Part shown: positions 18,909 to 26,727 of the stretch, piece by piece
Layout of the letters: the number at the start of each line of letters is the position of its first letter
Position numbering within the stretch: the first letter of the stretch is position 1
Program-made: the position numbers and the translations under genes
The notes under the pieces: model-generated
Databases searched by the model: none
Told to the model about the DNA's origin: nothing
Seen by the model: only the letters and a program-made list of their open reading frames with translations
DNA from: an uncultured Bacteroidota bacterium
Lineage (GTDB): Bacteria; Bacteroidota; Bacteroidia; Bacteroidales; P3
Direction of reading: 5' to 3'
DNA: 64,000 nucleotides
Assembly (NCBI GenBank): GCA_902791695.1
Contig: CADAWR010000006.1
Coordinates: 26,290-90,289 of the forward strand

Positions 18909-18980
18909 GTTGGGTGTATTTTGGGTGTAAAAAAGAAAGAGCACTGAATTTCAGCGCTCGTTTCTTGCTCCCCCTGAAGG
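18909..18980 (-). repeat. Attachment-site-like relic: tRNA-Asn 3' end plus its terminator
   Basis: This 72-base block resembles 26465-26535 in the same orientation. It includes a 14-base exact copy (18967-18980) of the 3' end of the tRNA-Asn gene and a similar hairpin (18935-18964). The arrangement is that expected of the distal attachment site of an element inserted in the tRNA-Asn gene. Confidence 0.65.
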
Positions 18981-19073
18981 TACTGGGGGTTAGTTTTTCT
19001 CATGGTTCCCGATGGCTCCAATTTGTTACGAATTTTCTGTTTCTGAACTCTTTATAATAGCCTTTTGAGCCTT

Positions 19074-19364
19074 TTAGGTTCCCCTCGGTTCCACTTCTAT
19101 ATGTATGTTGTGGGTACAAAACGGGTACACGGTATTCGGCAGTAATCTTACTATTATCAGTTGCAAAATTACTACTTTTTTTTCATTTTCGTACAAAACA
19201 TTGTATTTCGCCATGCTTTCCTTCTTCAATTCATCCACGATGGCAACATAGGGTCTCATGGCCGTGAAGTCACTGTGGCCAGTCCATTTCATAATGACCT
19301 CCGCAGATATGCCCAGACGGAGATAGTTCACCACGAAGGTACGCATAGTTCGGTGGGCGCGATG
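19074..19364 (-). pseudogene. C-terminal fragment of a tyrosine recombinase (integrase)
   Basis: About 60 residues match the end of Bacteroidales phage/island integrases: HRTMRTF with the box II His and Arg, LGISAEVIMKWTGHSD with the catalytic His, then AMRPYVAIVDELK with the nucleophile Tyr. The catalytic domain upstream of box II and the whole N-terminal part are missing, because the glnN promoter region follows directly. The frame also runs on past the usual C-terminus. It is therefore a relic, not a working enzyme. Orientation and position fit an element boundary next to the tRNA-Asn-like site at 18909-18980. Confidence 0.8.
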
Positions 19365-19380
19365 AAAAAAAATACTGCTG

Positions 19381-19404
19381 TTTGGAAAATTTTTCGTATT
19401 TTTG
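19381..19404 (+). promoter_or_regulatory. Candidate glnN promoter
   Basis: TATTTTTG at 19397-19404 matches the -7 box exactly, giving a leader near 30 bases. The only TTTG upstream (19381-19384) is 12 bases away instead of about 20, so the -33 element is weak or absent, as might suit an activated gene. Confidence 0.5.
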
Positions 19405-19441
19405 CCGCTTTATTTTTCATCATATAACCATCATCTAAACA

Positions 19442-21637
19442 ATGAGTAATCTACGTTTTAAAGTGTTGCAGGAGGCTTTCGCCAAGAAGGCGGTGGCCGT
19501 CCAGCCTCCCGCAGGTATGGTTTCCGACTACTACGGCAACCATGTTTTTGGACGCAAACAGATGGCACGCTACCTCTCATCCGAGACCTACCGTGCTTTC
19601 TGCAATGTGCTCGACAACGGGGCTCCTTTCAACCGCGAGATTGCCAACAACGTGGCTGTGGGCATGAAGAACTGGGCGCTCGACATGGGTGCGACGCACT
19701 ACACCCACTGGTTCCAGCCACTCACCGAAGGCACCGCCGAGAAGCACGACGCCTTCATCGAGTATGCCGGGCAGCCGGGGAGCGACGTGATTGAGGAGTT
19801 CTCCGGCAAGCTGCTGGCACAGCAGGAGGCCGACGGCTCCAGCTTCCCCAACGGCGGCATCCGCAACACCTTCGAGGCCCGCGGCTACACCGCATGGGAC
19901 ACTTCGTCACCCGCCTTCGTGGTCGACGACACCCTCTGCATCCCCACGGTTTTCGTCTCCTACACCGGCGAGGCACTCGACTACAAGACACCGCTGCTCA
20001 AGGCGTTGCATGCCGTCGACTGCGCCGCCACCGATGTGTGCCGCCTCTTCGACCCCACGGTGCGCAAGGTCTATTCCTATCTGGGTTGGGAGCAGGAGTA
20101 TTTCCTCGTGGACGAATCCATCTATTCCGCCCGTCCCGACCTGCTGCTGACGGGCCGCACCCTGTTGGGTCATGAGTCGGCCAAGAACCAGCAGCTCGAG
20201 GACCACTACTTCGGAGCCATCCCCGCACGTGTGCAGGCCTTTATGAAAGAGCTGGAGTTCGAGGCCTACAAATATGCCATCCCCTGCAAGACGCGCCACA
20301 ACGAGGTGGCACCCAACCAGTTTGAGCTGGCACCCATATACAACGAAACCAATCTGGCCGTCGACCAGAACCTGATACTGATGTCGCTGATGCACAAGGT
20401 GGCCAGCCGTCACGGCTTCAAGGTGCTGCTGCATGAGAAACCCTTTGCCGGCGTCAACGGCTCGGGCAAGCATTGCAACTGGTCGCTGGGCACCGACACC
20501 GGTGTCGGCCTCCTCACCCCCGGCAAAACACCCGAAGAGAACCTGCGCTTCGTCACCTTCCTGGTCAACGTGATGATGGCCGTCAAGAAGCACAACGCCC
20601 TCCTAAAGGCCTCCATCATGACCGCCACCAACGCCCACCGTCTGGGTGCCCAGGAGGCGCCGCCCTCCATCATCAGCGTCTTCCTCGGCAGCCAACTGTC
20701 GGCGGTACTCGACCAACTGGAGAATGCCGACAAGGAACAGGCCATCCTCCTCGACGAGAAACGTCGCATGCAGCTCGGCGTGGCGCATATCCCCGAGGTG
20801 CTGGTGGACAACACCGACCGCAACCGCACCTCACCCTTCGCCTTCACCGGCAACCGCTTCGAGTTCCGTGCCGTAGGCTCTTCGGCCAACTGCGGCTGTG
20901 CCATGATAGCCCTCAACACCGCCGTCGCCTCGCAGATGAAGGAGTTCCGCCAGGAAGTGGATGCCCGCACGGCGGCAGGCGAGCAGACGGAGCACGCCAT
21001 CTTCGAGGTGCTGCGCGAGTATATCCGCGAGTCGAAAGCCATCCGCTTCGACGGCAACAGCTACAGCGACGAGTGGCGTCAGGAGGCGCAGCGGCGCAGC
21101 TTGGATTGTGAAAGCAGCGTGCCGCTCATCTACGACGCCTACACCTCGCCCTCGTCGGTGCAGATATTTGAGGCCACCGGAGTGATGAACCGCACCGAGC
21201 TGGCCGCAAGGAACGAGGTGAAGTGGGACACCTACATCAAGAAAGTGCAGATCGAGGCGCGTGTGCTGGGCGACATCGTCCTCAACCACATCATCCCCGT
21301 CGCCACGCGCTACCAGTCGGCGTTGCTCGACAACGTCTACAAGATGCGGCAGGTCTATGACATCGACAAAGCCCGCACCCTCTCGGCGCACGACGACTCG
21401 CTCATCGAGGAACTCTCCGAGCACATCGCCGCCATCAAGCAGAACGTCGACAATATGGTCGAAGCCCGCAAGCAAGCAAATCACATCGCCAGCGAGCGAG
21501 AGCGCGCCATCGCATATCACGACACCGTCCTCCCCTACTTCGACCCCATCCGCTACCACGTCGACAAACTCGAACTTATCGTCGACGACGAACTCTGGCC
21601 GTTACCGAAATACCGGGAGATATTGTTCTCGCACTAA
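19442..21637 (+). CDS. glnN: Glutamine synthetase type III
   Basis: This ATP-dependent enzyme makes glutamine from glutamate and ammonium and is the main assimilation enzyme in Bacteroidales. The 731 residues match the long type III class, with an extra N-terminal domain of about 100 residues (VSDYYGNHVFGRKQM) and a long C-terminal helical part. Catalytic segments include GWEQEYFLVD (near residue 220), NEVAPNQFELAPI (near 290), and the ATP-site GVNGSGKHCNWS (near 340). It is followed by pyrG and a purF-like gene, both glutamine users, on the same strand. Confidence 0.97.
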   Translation: MSNLRFKVLQEAFAKKAVAVQPPAGMVSDYYGNHVFGRKQMARYLSSETYRAFCNVLDNGAPFNREIANNVAVGMKNWALDMGATHYTHWFQPLTEGTAEKHDAFIEYAGQPGSDVIEEFSGKLLAQQEADGSSFPNGGIRNTFEARGYTAWDTSSPAFVVDDTLCIPTVFVSYTGEALDYKTPLLKALHAVDCAATDVCRLFDPTVRKVYSYLGWEQEYFLVDESIYSARPDLLLTGRTLLGHESAKNQQLEDHYFGAIPARVQAFMKELEFEAYKYAIPCKTRHNEVAPNQFELAPIYNETNLAVDQNLILMSLMHKVASRHGFKVLLHEKPFAGVNGSGKHCNWSLGTDTGVGLLTPGKTPEENLRFVTFLVNVMMAVKKHNALLKASIMTATNAHRLGAQEAPPSIISVFLGSQLSAVLDQLENADKEQAILLDEKRRMQLGVAHIPEVLVDNTDRNRTSPFAFTGNRFEFRAVGSSANCGCAMIALNTAVASQMKEFRQEVDARTAAGEQTEHAIFEVLREYIRESKAIRFDGNSYSDEWRQEAQRRSLDCESSVPLIYDAYTSPSSVQIFEATGVMNRTELAARNEVKWDTYIKKVQIEARVLGDIVLNHIIPVATRYQSALLDNVYKMRQVYDIDKARTLSAHDDSLIEELSEHIAAIKQNVDNMVEARKQANHIASERERAIAYHDTVLPYFDPIRYHVDKLELIVDDELWPLPKYREILFSH

Positions 21638-21685
21638 TTACCCAAACAATCAAGCAATCAAACAACATATATAATTTATCATCTT

Positions 21686-23284
21686 ATGGATACAAAGTAC
21701 ATTTTCGTCACGGGCGGCGTGGTCTCTTCGTTGGGGAAGGGCATCATCTCCGCCAGCATCGGCCGTCTGCTGCAGGCACGCGGCTATAAGGTCACTATTC
21801 AGAAATTCGACCCCTACATCAACATCGACCCCGGTACGCTGAACCCCTACGAGCACGGCGAGTGCTACGTGACGGACGACGGTTTCGAGACCGACCTCGA
21901 CCTGGGACATTACGAGCGCTTCACGGGCATCCACACCACACGCAACAACAGCATCACCACGGGCCGTATCTACAAGACGGTCATCGACCGCGAGCGCAAG
22001 GGCGACTATCTGGGCAAGACCATCCAGGTGGTGCCCCACATCACCGACGAAATCAAGCGTCGCATGCTGCGCGAGGACGAGAAGGACGAGCAGCTCGACT
22101 TCGTCATTACCGAGGTGGGCGGCACCATCGGCGACATCGAGAGTGCCCCCTTCATGGAGGCCATCCGTCAGCTGCGCTGGCAACTGGGTCGCAACGCCGT
22201 CTGTGTACATTTGACCTATGTGCCTTACCTGAAGGCTGCCGACGAGCTCAAGACCAAGCCCACACAACACAGCGTGAAGGAGTTGCAGTCGATGGGCATC
22301 CAGCCGGACATCCTGGTGCTGCGCACCGAACGCCACCTCGACGACCACATGCGTATGAAGGTGGCGTCGTTCTGCAACGTGGACCTCGAATGCGTGGTTC
22401 AGAGCGAGGATATGCCCAGCATCTACGAGGTGCCGGTGAACATGCAGAAGCAGGGTCTCGACGCCGCCATCCTGCGTAAGATAGGCATCCCCGTGGGCGA
22501 GACGCCGGAGATGAAAGCATGGCACGACTTCCTCGACAAGCAGCGCAACGCCAAGCGCGAGGTGCATATCGGCTTGGTGGGCAAGTACGACCTGCAGGAC
22601 GCCTACAAGAGCATTCGCGAGAGCCTGAACCTGGCTGGCATCTACAACGATGTGAAGGCCAAACTGCACTTCGTCAACAGTGAAGAGATTACCGAACAGA
22701 ATGTAGCCGAGAAACTTGAAGGGTTAGCGGGCATCGTCATCTGTCCGGGTTTCGGCACACGCGGCATCGAGGGCAAAATTATCGCTGCCGAATACACCCG
22801 CACCCACGACATCCCTACTTTCGGTATCTGCCTCGGTATGCAGATGATGGTCATCGAGTTTGCCCGCAACGTGCTGGGATACAAGGATGCCAACAGTCGC
22901 GAGATGGACGAAAAGACGCCCCACAACGTCATTGACATCATGGAGGAGCAGAAGAGCATCACCCAGATGGGCGGCACCATGCGACTGGGCGCCTACGACT
23001 GCGAACTGAAAGAAGGCAGCCGAGTGTATGAGGCCTATGGAAAGGAAAATCTTATCAAGGAACGCCACCGCCACCGCTACGAGTTCAACAATGCCTTCAA
23101 GGAAGAATATGAGGCCAAGGGCATGAAGTGCGTGGGCGTCAATCCCGCCGCCAACCTGGTGGAGATTGTCGAGATACCCGAAAAGCGCTGGTACATCGGC
23201 ACCCAGTTCCACCCCGAATACTCGTCGTCGGTGCTGAACCCGCATCCGCTGTTCATGAGTTTCGTCAAGGAATGCGCTCAATAA
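21686..23284 (+). CDS. pyrG: CTP synthase
   Basis: The enzyme aminates UTP to CTP using glutamine and ATP. The 532 residues show the N-terminal synthetase domain (FVTGGVVSSLGKGIISAS at residues 6-23, the P-loop-like site; EVGGTIGDIES near 150) and the C-terminal class I glutaminase with the nucleophile Cys in GICLGMQMM near residue 390 and the His-Pro-Glu triad partner in QFHPEYSS near 515. It begins 49 bases after glnN. A 7-bp repeat array separates it from the next gene. Confidence 0.98.
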   Translation: MDTKYIFVTGGVVSSLGKGIISASIGRLLQARGYKVTIQKFDPYINIDPGTLNPYEHGECYVTDDGFETDLDLGHYERFTGIHTTRNNSITTGRIYKTVIDRERKGDYLGKTIQVVPHITDEIKRRMLREDEKDEQLDFVITEVGGTIGDIESAPFMEAIRQLRWQLGRNAVCVHLTYVPYLKAADELKTKPTQHSVKELQSMGIQPDILVLRTERHLDDHMRMKVASFCNVDLECVVQSEDMPSIYEVPVNMQKQGLDAAILRKIGIPVGETPEMKAWHDFLDKQRNAKREVHIGLVGKYDLQDAYKSIRESLNLAGIYNDVKAKLHFVNSEEITEQNVAEKLEGLAGIVICPGFGTRGIEGKIIAAEYTRTHDIPTFGICLGMQMMVIEFARNVLGYKDANSREMDEKTPHNVIDIMEEQKSITQMGGTMRLGAYDCELKEGSRVYEAYGKENLIKERHRHRYEFNNAFKEEYEAKGMKCVGVNPAANLVEIVEIPEKRWYIGTQFHPEYSSSVLNPHPLFMSFVKECAQ

Positions 23285-23317
23285 TTGTCAATTTTCAATT
23301 ATCAATTGTCAATTATC
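23283..23317. repeat. 7-bp repeat array between pyrG and purF-like
   Basis: Five consecutive heptamers of the form AATTNTC (GTC, TTC, ATC, GTC, ATC) fill the junction and begin inside the pyrG stop codon. The same family occurs inside ispE at 51113-51147. Confidence 0.85.
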
Positions 23318-23321
23318 TGAA

Positions 23322-25070
23322 ATGGAACAGCTGAAGCACGAGTGCGGCGTGGCGATGGTTCGCCTCTTGAAGCCGCTGGATTACTATGAGAAGAAGTACG
23401 GCACCTGGGCCTACGGTTTCAACAAGCTCTATCTGATGATGGAGAAGCAGCACAACCGCGGTCAGGAGGGTGCCGGCATCGCGTCGGTGAGCCTGACGGG
23501 CGAGCCGGGCACCGAATATATGTTCCGCGAGAAGGCCGAGGGCAAGGACGCCATATCGGAGATTTTCTCGCGGGTGACGCAGGAGATGTCAGGCGAGCTG
23601 ATGATGGGCCACCTGCGCTACTCCACCACCGGCAAGAGCGGCCTGCAATACGTGCACCCCTTCCTGCGCCGCAACAACTGGCGGGCGAAGAACCTCTGCC
23701 TGTGCGGCAACTTCAATATGACCAACATCGACGAGGTCTTTGAGTTCCTCACCGCCCAGGGACAGTCGCCGCGTATCTACGGCGACTCATATATTACGCT
23801 GGAGCTGATGGGACACCGGCTCGACCGCGAGGTGGAGCGGCTCTTTGTGGAGGCCAAAGCGAAGGGCTTGGAGGGCAAGGACATCACCCGCTATATCGAC
23901 GACCACGTGGAGATGGCCAATGTGCTGCGTACCACGATGGAGCACTACGACGGCGGCTACGTGATGTGCGGCCTCACCGGCAGCGGCGAGATGTTCAACG
24001 TGCGCGACCCTTGGAGCATCCGTCCGGCGTTCTACTACCGCGACGACGAGATTGTGGCTGTGGCCAGCGAGCGTCCCGTGCTGCAGACGACTTTCAACCT
24101 GCAATGCGAGGATGTCCACGAACTGATGCCTGGGCAGGCACTCATTGTTCGTCGCAATGGCGAGAGTCATCTGGAGCAGATAATGCCCGCCAAGAAGTTG
24201 AGCGCTTGCTCGTTCGAGCGCATCTATTTCAGCCGAGGTTCCGACCGCGACATCTATCAGGAGCGCAAACGGCTGGGCGAGCAGCTGACTCCCGCCATTC
24301 TGCGTGCCATCGACGGCGACATCGAGAACACCGTCTTTTCATACATCCCCAACACCGCCGAGGTGGCCTATTACGGCATCACCGACGGTTTCCGCAAGCT
24401 GCACGACGAGGTGCGGACGGAGAAGGTGGTGTGGAAGGACATCAAGATGCGCACCTTCATTGCCGACAACAACGAGCGCAACGACCTCGCCGCCCACGTC
24501 TACGACATCAGCTACGGATCGCTGCGGCCCTACGAGGACAACCTCGTCATCATCGACGACAGCATCGTTCGCGGCACCACGCTGCGCGAGAGCATCTTCA
24601 AGATTCTCGACCGCCTGCACCCCAAGAAGATAGTGATGGTCAGCAGCTCGCCGCAGATACGCTATCCCGACTATTACGGCATCGATATGCCACGCCTGGA
24701 GGAGTTCTGCGCCTTCCGTGCCACGATGGCCCTGATTGAGGAACGTGGAATGTGGCAGTTAGTCAACGATACCTATCAGGCCTGCAAACACGAGTTGCAG
24801 AAGCCGAAAGAAGAGATGGAGAACCGCGTGCGCGCCATCTACGAGCCCTTCACCGTCGAGGAGATTAACCGGAAGATTGTGGAGATGCTGCGTCCCGAAG
24901 GCATGCAAGCCCCCGTCGAGCTGGTCTTCCAGAGCATCGAAGGGCTCCACGAGGCCTGTCCCAACCACCCGGGCGACTGGTACTTCACCGGCCATTATCC
25001 CACCCCCGGCGGCACCCGCCTCGTGAACCAAGCGTTTGTGAACTACATTGATAAGCAAAATGGACGATAA
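23322..25070 (+). CDS. purF: Amidophosphoribosyltransferase-type protein (PurF family, long form)
   Basis: The 582-residue product is of the Bacteroidales long PurF form. The N-terminus has HECGVAMVRL, where Cys8 would be exposed as the nucleophile after processing. The class II glutaminase domain follows (RGQEGAGIAS near 45, GHLRYSTTG near 93, CGNFNMTN near 128). The C-terminal phosphoribosyltransferase domain carries VIIDDSIVRGTTLRES near residue 410, the PRPP-binding loop. It would start purine synthesis from PRPP and glutamine. Bacteroidales often have a second, standard PurF elsewhere, so the exact role of this copy should be kept open. Confidence 0.87.
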   Translation: MEQLKHECGVAMVRLLKPLDYYEKKYGTWAYGFNKLYLMMEKQHNRGQEGAGIASVSLTGEPGTEYMFREKAEGKDAISEIFSRVTQEMSGELMMGHLRYSTTGKSGLQYVHPFLRRNNWRAKNLCLCGNFNMTNIDEVFEFLTAQGQSPRIYGDSYITLELMGHRLDREVERLFVEAKAKGLEGKDITRYIDDHVEMANVLRTTMEHYDGGYVMCGLTGSGEMFNVRDPWSIRPAFYYRDDEIVAVASERPVLQTTFNLQCEDVHELMPGQALIVRRNGESHLEQIMPAKKLSACSFERIYFSRGSDRDIYQERKRLGEQLTPAILRAIDGDIENTVFSYIPNTAEVAYYGITDGFRKLHDEVRTEKVVWKDIKMRTFIADNNERNDLAAHVYDISYGSLRPYEDNLVIIDDSIVRGTTLRESIFKILDRLHPKKIVMVSSSPQIRYPDYYGIDMPRLEEFCAFRATMALIEERGMWQLVNDTYQACKHELQKPKEEMENRVRAIYEPFTVEEINRKIVEMLRPEGMQAPVELVFQSIEGLHEACPNHPGDWYFTGHYPTPGGTRLVNQAFVNYIDKQNGR

Positions 25071-25087
25071 AAAATTGATTTTAACCT

Positions 25088-25798
25088 ATGAACAAACAAA
25101 TTGCATTAGTGACAGGTGCCAATAAGGGCATCGGATATGGAATCGCCAAGCACCTCGGCCTCAGTGGTTGGCAGGTAATTATCGGGGCACGTGATGAGCA
25201 ACGTGCCGAGAAGGCTATGAGTGAGCTACGGTCGCCAGGTGTCGATGTGCTCGGCTGGGTGAATATCGAACTGCGTGACCTCGACGGCATCGAGCTGGCC
25301 GCCAAGGAAATAGGCGAGCGGTATCCCGACCTCTCGCTGCTGGTCAACAACGCAGGCATCCCAGGCGACATGAGCGTTGATAGCCAACACACCGAGCTCA
25401 GCACCATCCGCGAGACACTCGACGTGAACTTCGTCGGCACCTTCGCCCTCACCCGGGCACTGATGCCGCTGCTCGCCAAGAACGAGGGCCGTATCGTCAA
25501 CATCACCGTTCCCTCGGAAATAAGCCCCTATTGGCACCCCCTAGCATACGTCGCCAGCAAAGCCGCCCAGAACGCCATGATGGGCGTGATGGCGATAGAG
25601 TTCCAGCAAACAGGCACTCCGCTGGAGGTCTTCTCCGTCCACCCAGGACCCACCACCACCGACCTCAACGGCAACATGGCGCTGCCTGGCTTCCACGACA
25701 TCGAGACAGTAGGACAAAAGACGGCGGAGCTTATAGGCGACGGCCAGCACCACCAAGGCGAGTTCATCGAGCTCTACCCGATAGTTAAGGAAGATTGA
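25088..25798 (+). CDS. Short-chain dehydrogenase/reductase
   Basis: The 236-residue protein is a classical SDR: TGANKGIG (residues 9-16) for NAD(P) binding, NNAG near residue 95, and the active site Ser143 with Tyr154-X3-Lys158 (YVASK). It resembles carbonyl-reductase-like SDRs that use NADPH, but substrate cannot be told from sequence. It starts 17 bases after the purF-like gene and has no obvious link with glutamine metabolism. Just downstream the coding pattern stops and gene relics begin. Confidence 0.88.
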   Translation: MNKQIALVTGANKGIGYGIAKHLGLSGWQVIIGARDEQRAEKAMSELRSPGVDVLGWVNIELRDLDGIELAAKEIGERYPDLSLLVNNAGIPGDMSVDSQHTELSTIRETLDVNFVGTFALTRALMPLLAKNEGRIVNITVPSEISPYWHPLAYVASKAAQNAMMGVMAIEFQQTGTPLEVFSVHPGPTTTDLNGNMALPGFHDIETVGQKTAELIGDGQHHQGEFIELYPIVKED

Positions 25799-25814
25799 TA
25801 ATAAGTTAGAAATC

Positions 25815-25927
25815 ATGGCAATAATGAGAATTGAGGCGTATCGCGATTACTATCTCTCGCTCGGGAGGGCCTCGAGGAGAAGTTCCCTTTCGCCAAGTTC
25901 AAAAACGGCGAGGAGGTGCTAAAGTAG
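25815..25927 (+). pseudogene. Remnant of a YjbR/MmcQ-family gene
   Basis: The frame at 25824 reads MRIEAYRDYYLSL, then after a one-step frame change GLEEKFPFAKFKNGEEVLK and a stop. Together these match the first 35 residues of YjbR/MmcQ (DNA-binding-like, DUF419) proteins, which normally run to about 110-120 residues. Both a frameshift and loss of the rest are visible. Confidence 0.65.
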
Positions 25928-25931
25928 ATGA

Positions 25932-26044
25932 CTAACAAATTTCCGTCAGGAATTCTTCAATGGTGACAACGTCAACCTTTGGGAACGGAATTGTCTTCAG
26001 GACATCAAAATGATGGTCTTGCGACACAATGTACTTACTTGTAT
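25932..26044 (-). pseudogene. C-terminal fragment of a PIN-domain toxin
   Basis: Reading the minus strand, the frame gives SKYIVSQDHHFDVLKTIPFP, then KVDVVTIEEFL and a stop. This is the last 35-40 residues of a PIN-domain (VapC-like) RNase toxin, with the acidic Asp of the SQDHHFD motif. The first 100 or so residues, including the initial catalytic Asp, are missing. It overlaps the end of the antitoxin gene in another frame. Confidence 0.6.
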
Positions 26045-26247
26045 GGTGTACGTTCGTGGAGGGTGGCGAACGACTGAACCTTTTCGTCGTTCAGCGTACC
26101 GTCGGACCAAAGGCCGTCAATTTCGCTATCCAACTGTTTGGCAAAATAGTCGGCGATGGCTTCTTTCATCCGTTGCCAGGAACTTTTGGTGTTGACAAAC
26201 GACATCATGTTCATCACCTCGACCTGCGCATTGTTCAAAGTAGACAT
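26035..26247 (-). CDS. Antitoxin of a broken VapBC-type pair
   Basis: The product is about 70 residues (ATG at 26247; an in-frame ATG at 26256 is also possible). It matches small Bacteroidales antitoxins that precede PIN toxins: an N-terminal NNAQVEVMNMMSFV segment, a central helix with AIADYFAKQLDSEIDGLW, and a C-terminal ERTPYK. It is intact but its partner toxin survives only as a 3' fragment. It would now be an orphan, perhaps protecting against a homologous toxin elsewhere. Confidence 0.6.
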   Translation of the reverse strand: MSTLNNAQVEVMNMMSFVNTKSSWQRMKEAIADYFAKQLDSEIDGLWSDGTLNDEKVQSFATLHERTPYK

Positions 26248-26256
26248 GGTTTCCAT

Positions 26257-26491
26257 AACAATCTTTTTCTCAATAACGCACTCTTTTCGATTTTATTGCA
26301 TGTACCGCCAATTTTTGGGGGGTTGAAGGGTATGAGGAAATAGGTTCGTGATAAACTGAAACCCAGTAGGGCAAAGGTTCATTTTTATTTGTACCCGTTT
26401 TGTACCCATTTAAGACGTAATTATTATGTTAAAAAGTAATAAATTGGAACCGTGAGAAACAAAAGTTGGGTTTATTTTGGGTGCACAAAAA
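26257..26491. other. Gene-free stretch upstream of tRNA-Asn terminator
   Basis: No coding sequence is visible. It contains a 17-base segment (26391-26407, GTACCCGTTTTGTACCC) that is an exact inverted copy of 19112-19128 next to the integrase relic, and the start of the block that resembles 18909-18980. Confidence 0.6.
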
Positions 26492-26519
26492 AATAAAGCA
26501 CTGATTTCAGTGCTTTATT
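26492..26519 (-). terminator. Terminator of tRNA-Asn
   Basis: Arms 26492-26503 and 26508-26519 pair perfectly over 12 bp with a 4-base loop. The minus strand continues into a T-run. It begins 4 bases after the tRNA 3' end. Confidence 0.88.
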
Positions 26520-26522
26520 CGG

Positions 26523-26596
26523 CTCCCCCTGAAGGACTTGAACCTTCGACCCCCTGATTAACAGTCAGGTGCTCTAACCAACTGAGCTAAGGAGGA
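26523..26596 (-). tRNA. tRNA-Asn (anticodon GUU)
   Basis: The minus strand gives acceptor TCCTCCT/AGGGGGA, D arm TAGCTCAGTTGGTTAGAGCA, anticodon loop CTGTTAA and T arm with TTCAAGT. CCA is not encoded (the genome reads CCG). The 3' end is partly duplicated at 18967-18980. Confidence 0.95.
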
Positions 26597-26605
26597 ATGT
26601 CAATT

Positions 26606-26633
26606 AATTTTGAATTCCGAATTTTGAATTTCG
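26606..26633. repeat. 7-bp repeat array upstream of tRNA-Asn
   Basis: Four heptamers of the form AATTNNG lie 10 bases upstream of the tRNA, between it and its promoter. They belong to the same 7-bp class seen at 23283 and 51113. Confidence 0.65.
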
Positions 26634-26665
26634 AGAATTCTTGCTTTCTCTCTCGAAAGCGGGTG

Positions 26666-26697
26666 CAAAAGTACAATCTTTTTGTAAACTGACCAAA
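26666..26697 (-). promoter_or_regulatory. Promoter of tRNA-Asn
   Basis: On the minus strand TTTG (26697-26694), 20 bases, then TACTTTTG (26673-26666) matches the consensus exactly. The transcript would carry a 5' leader of about 65 bases including the heptamer array. Confidence 0.8.
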
Positions 26698-26727
26698 TTT
26701 TTTTTGAAATATTTTTATCTCACTACG

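Noticed and set aside
18848-19057. 69-codon + frame before the integrase relic
   Set aside because: It spans the tRNA-Asn-like relic and a hairpin, and has no resemblance to known proteins.
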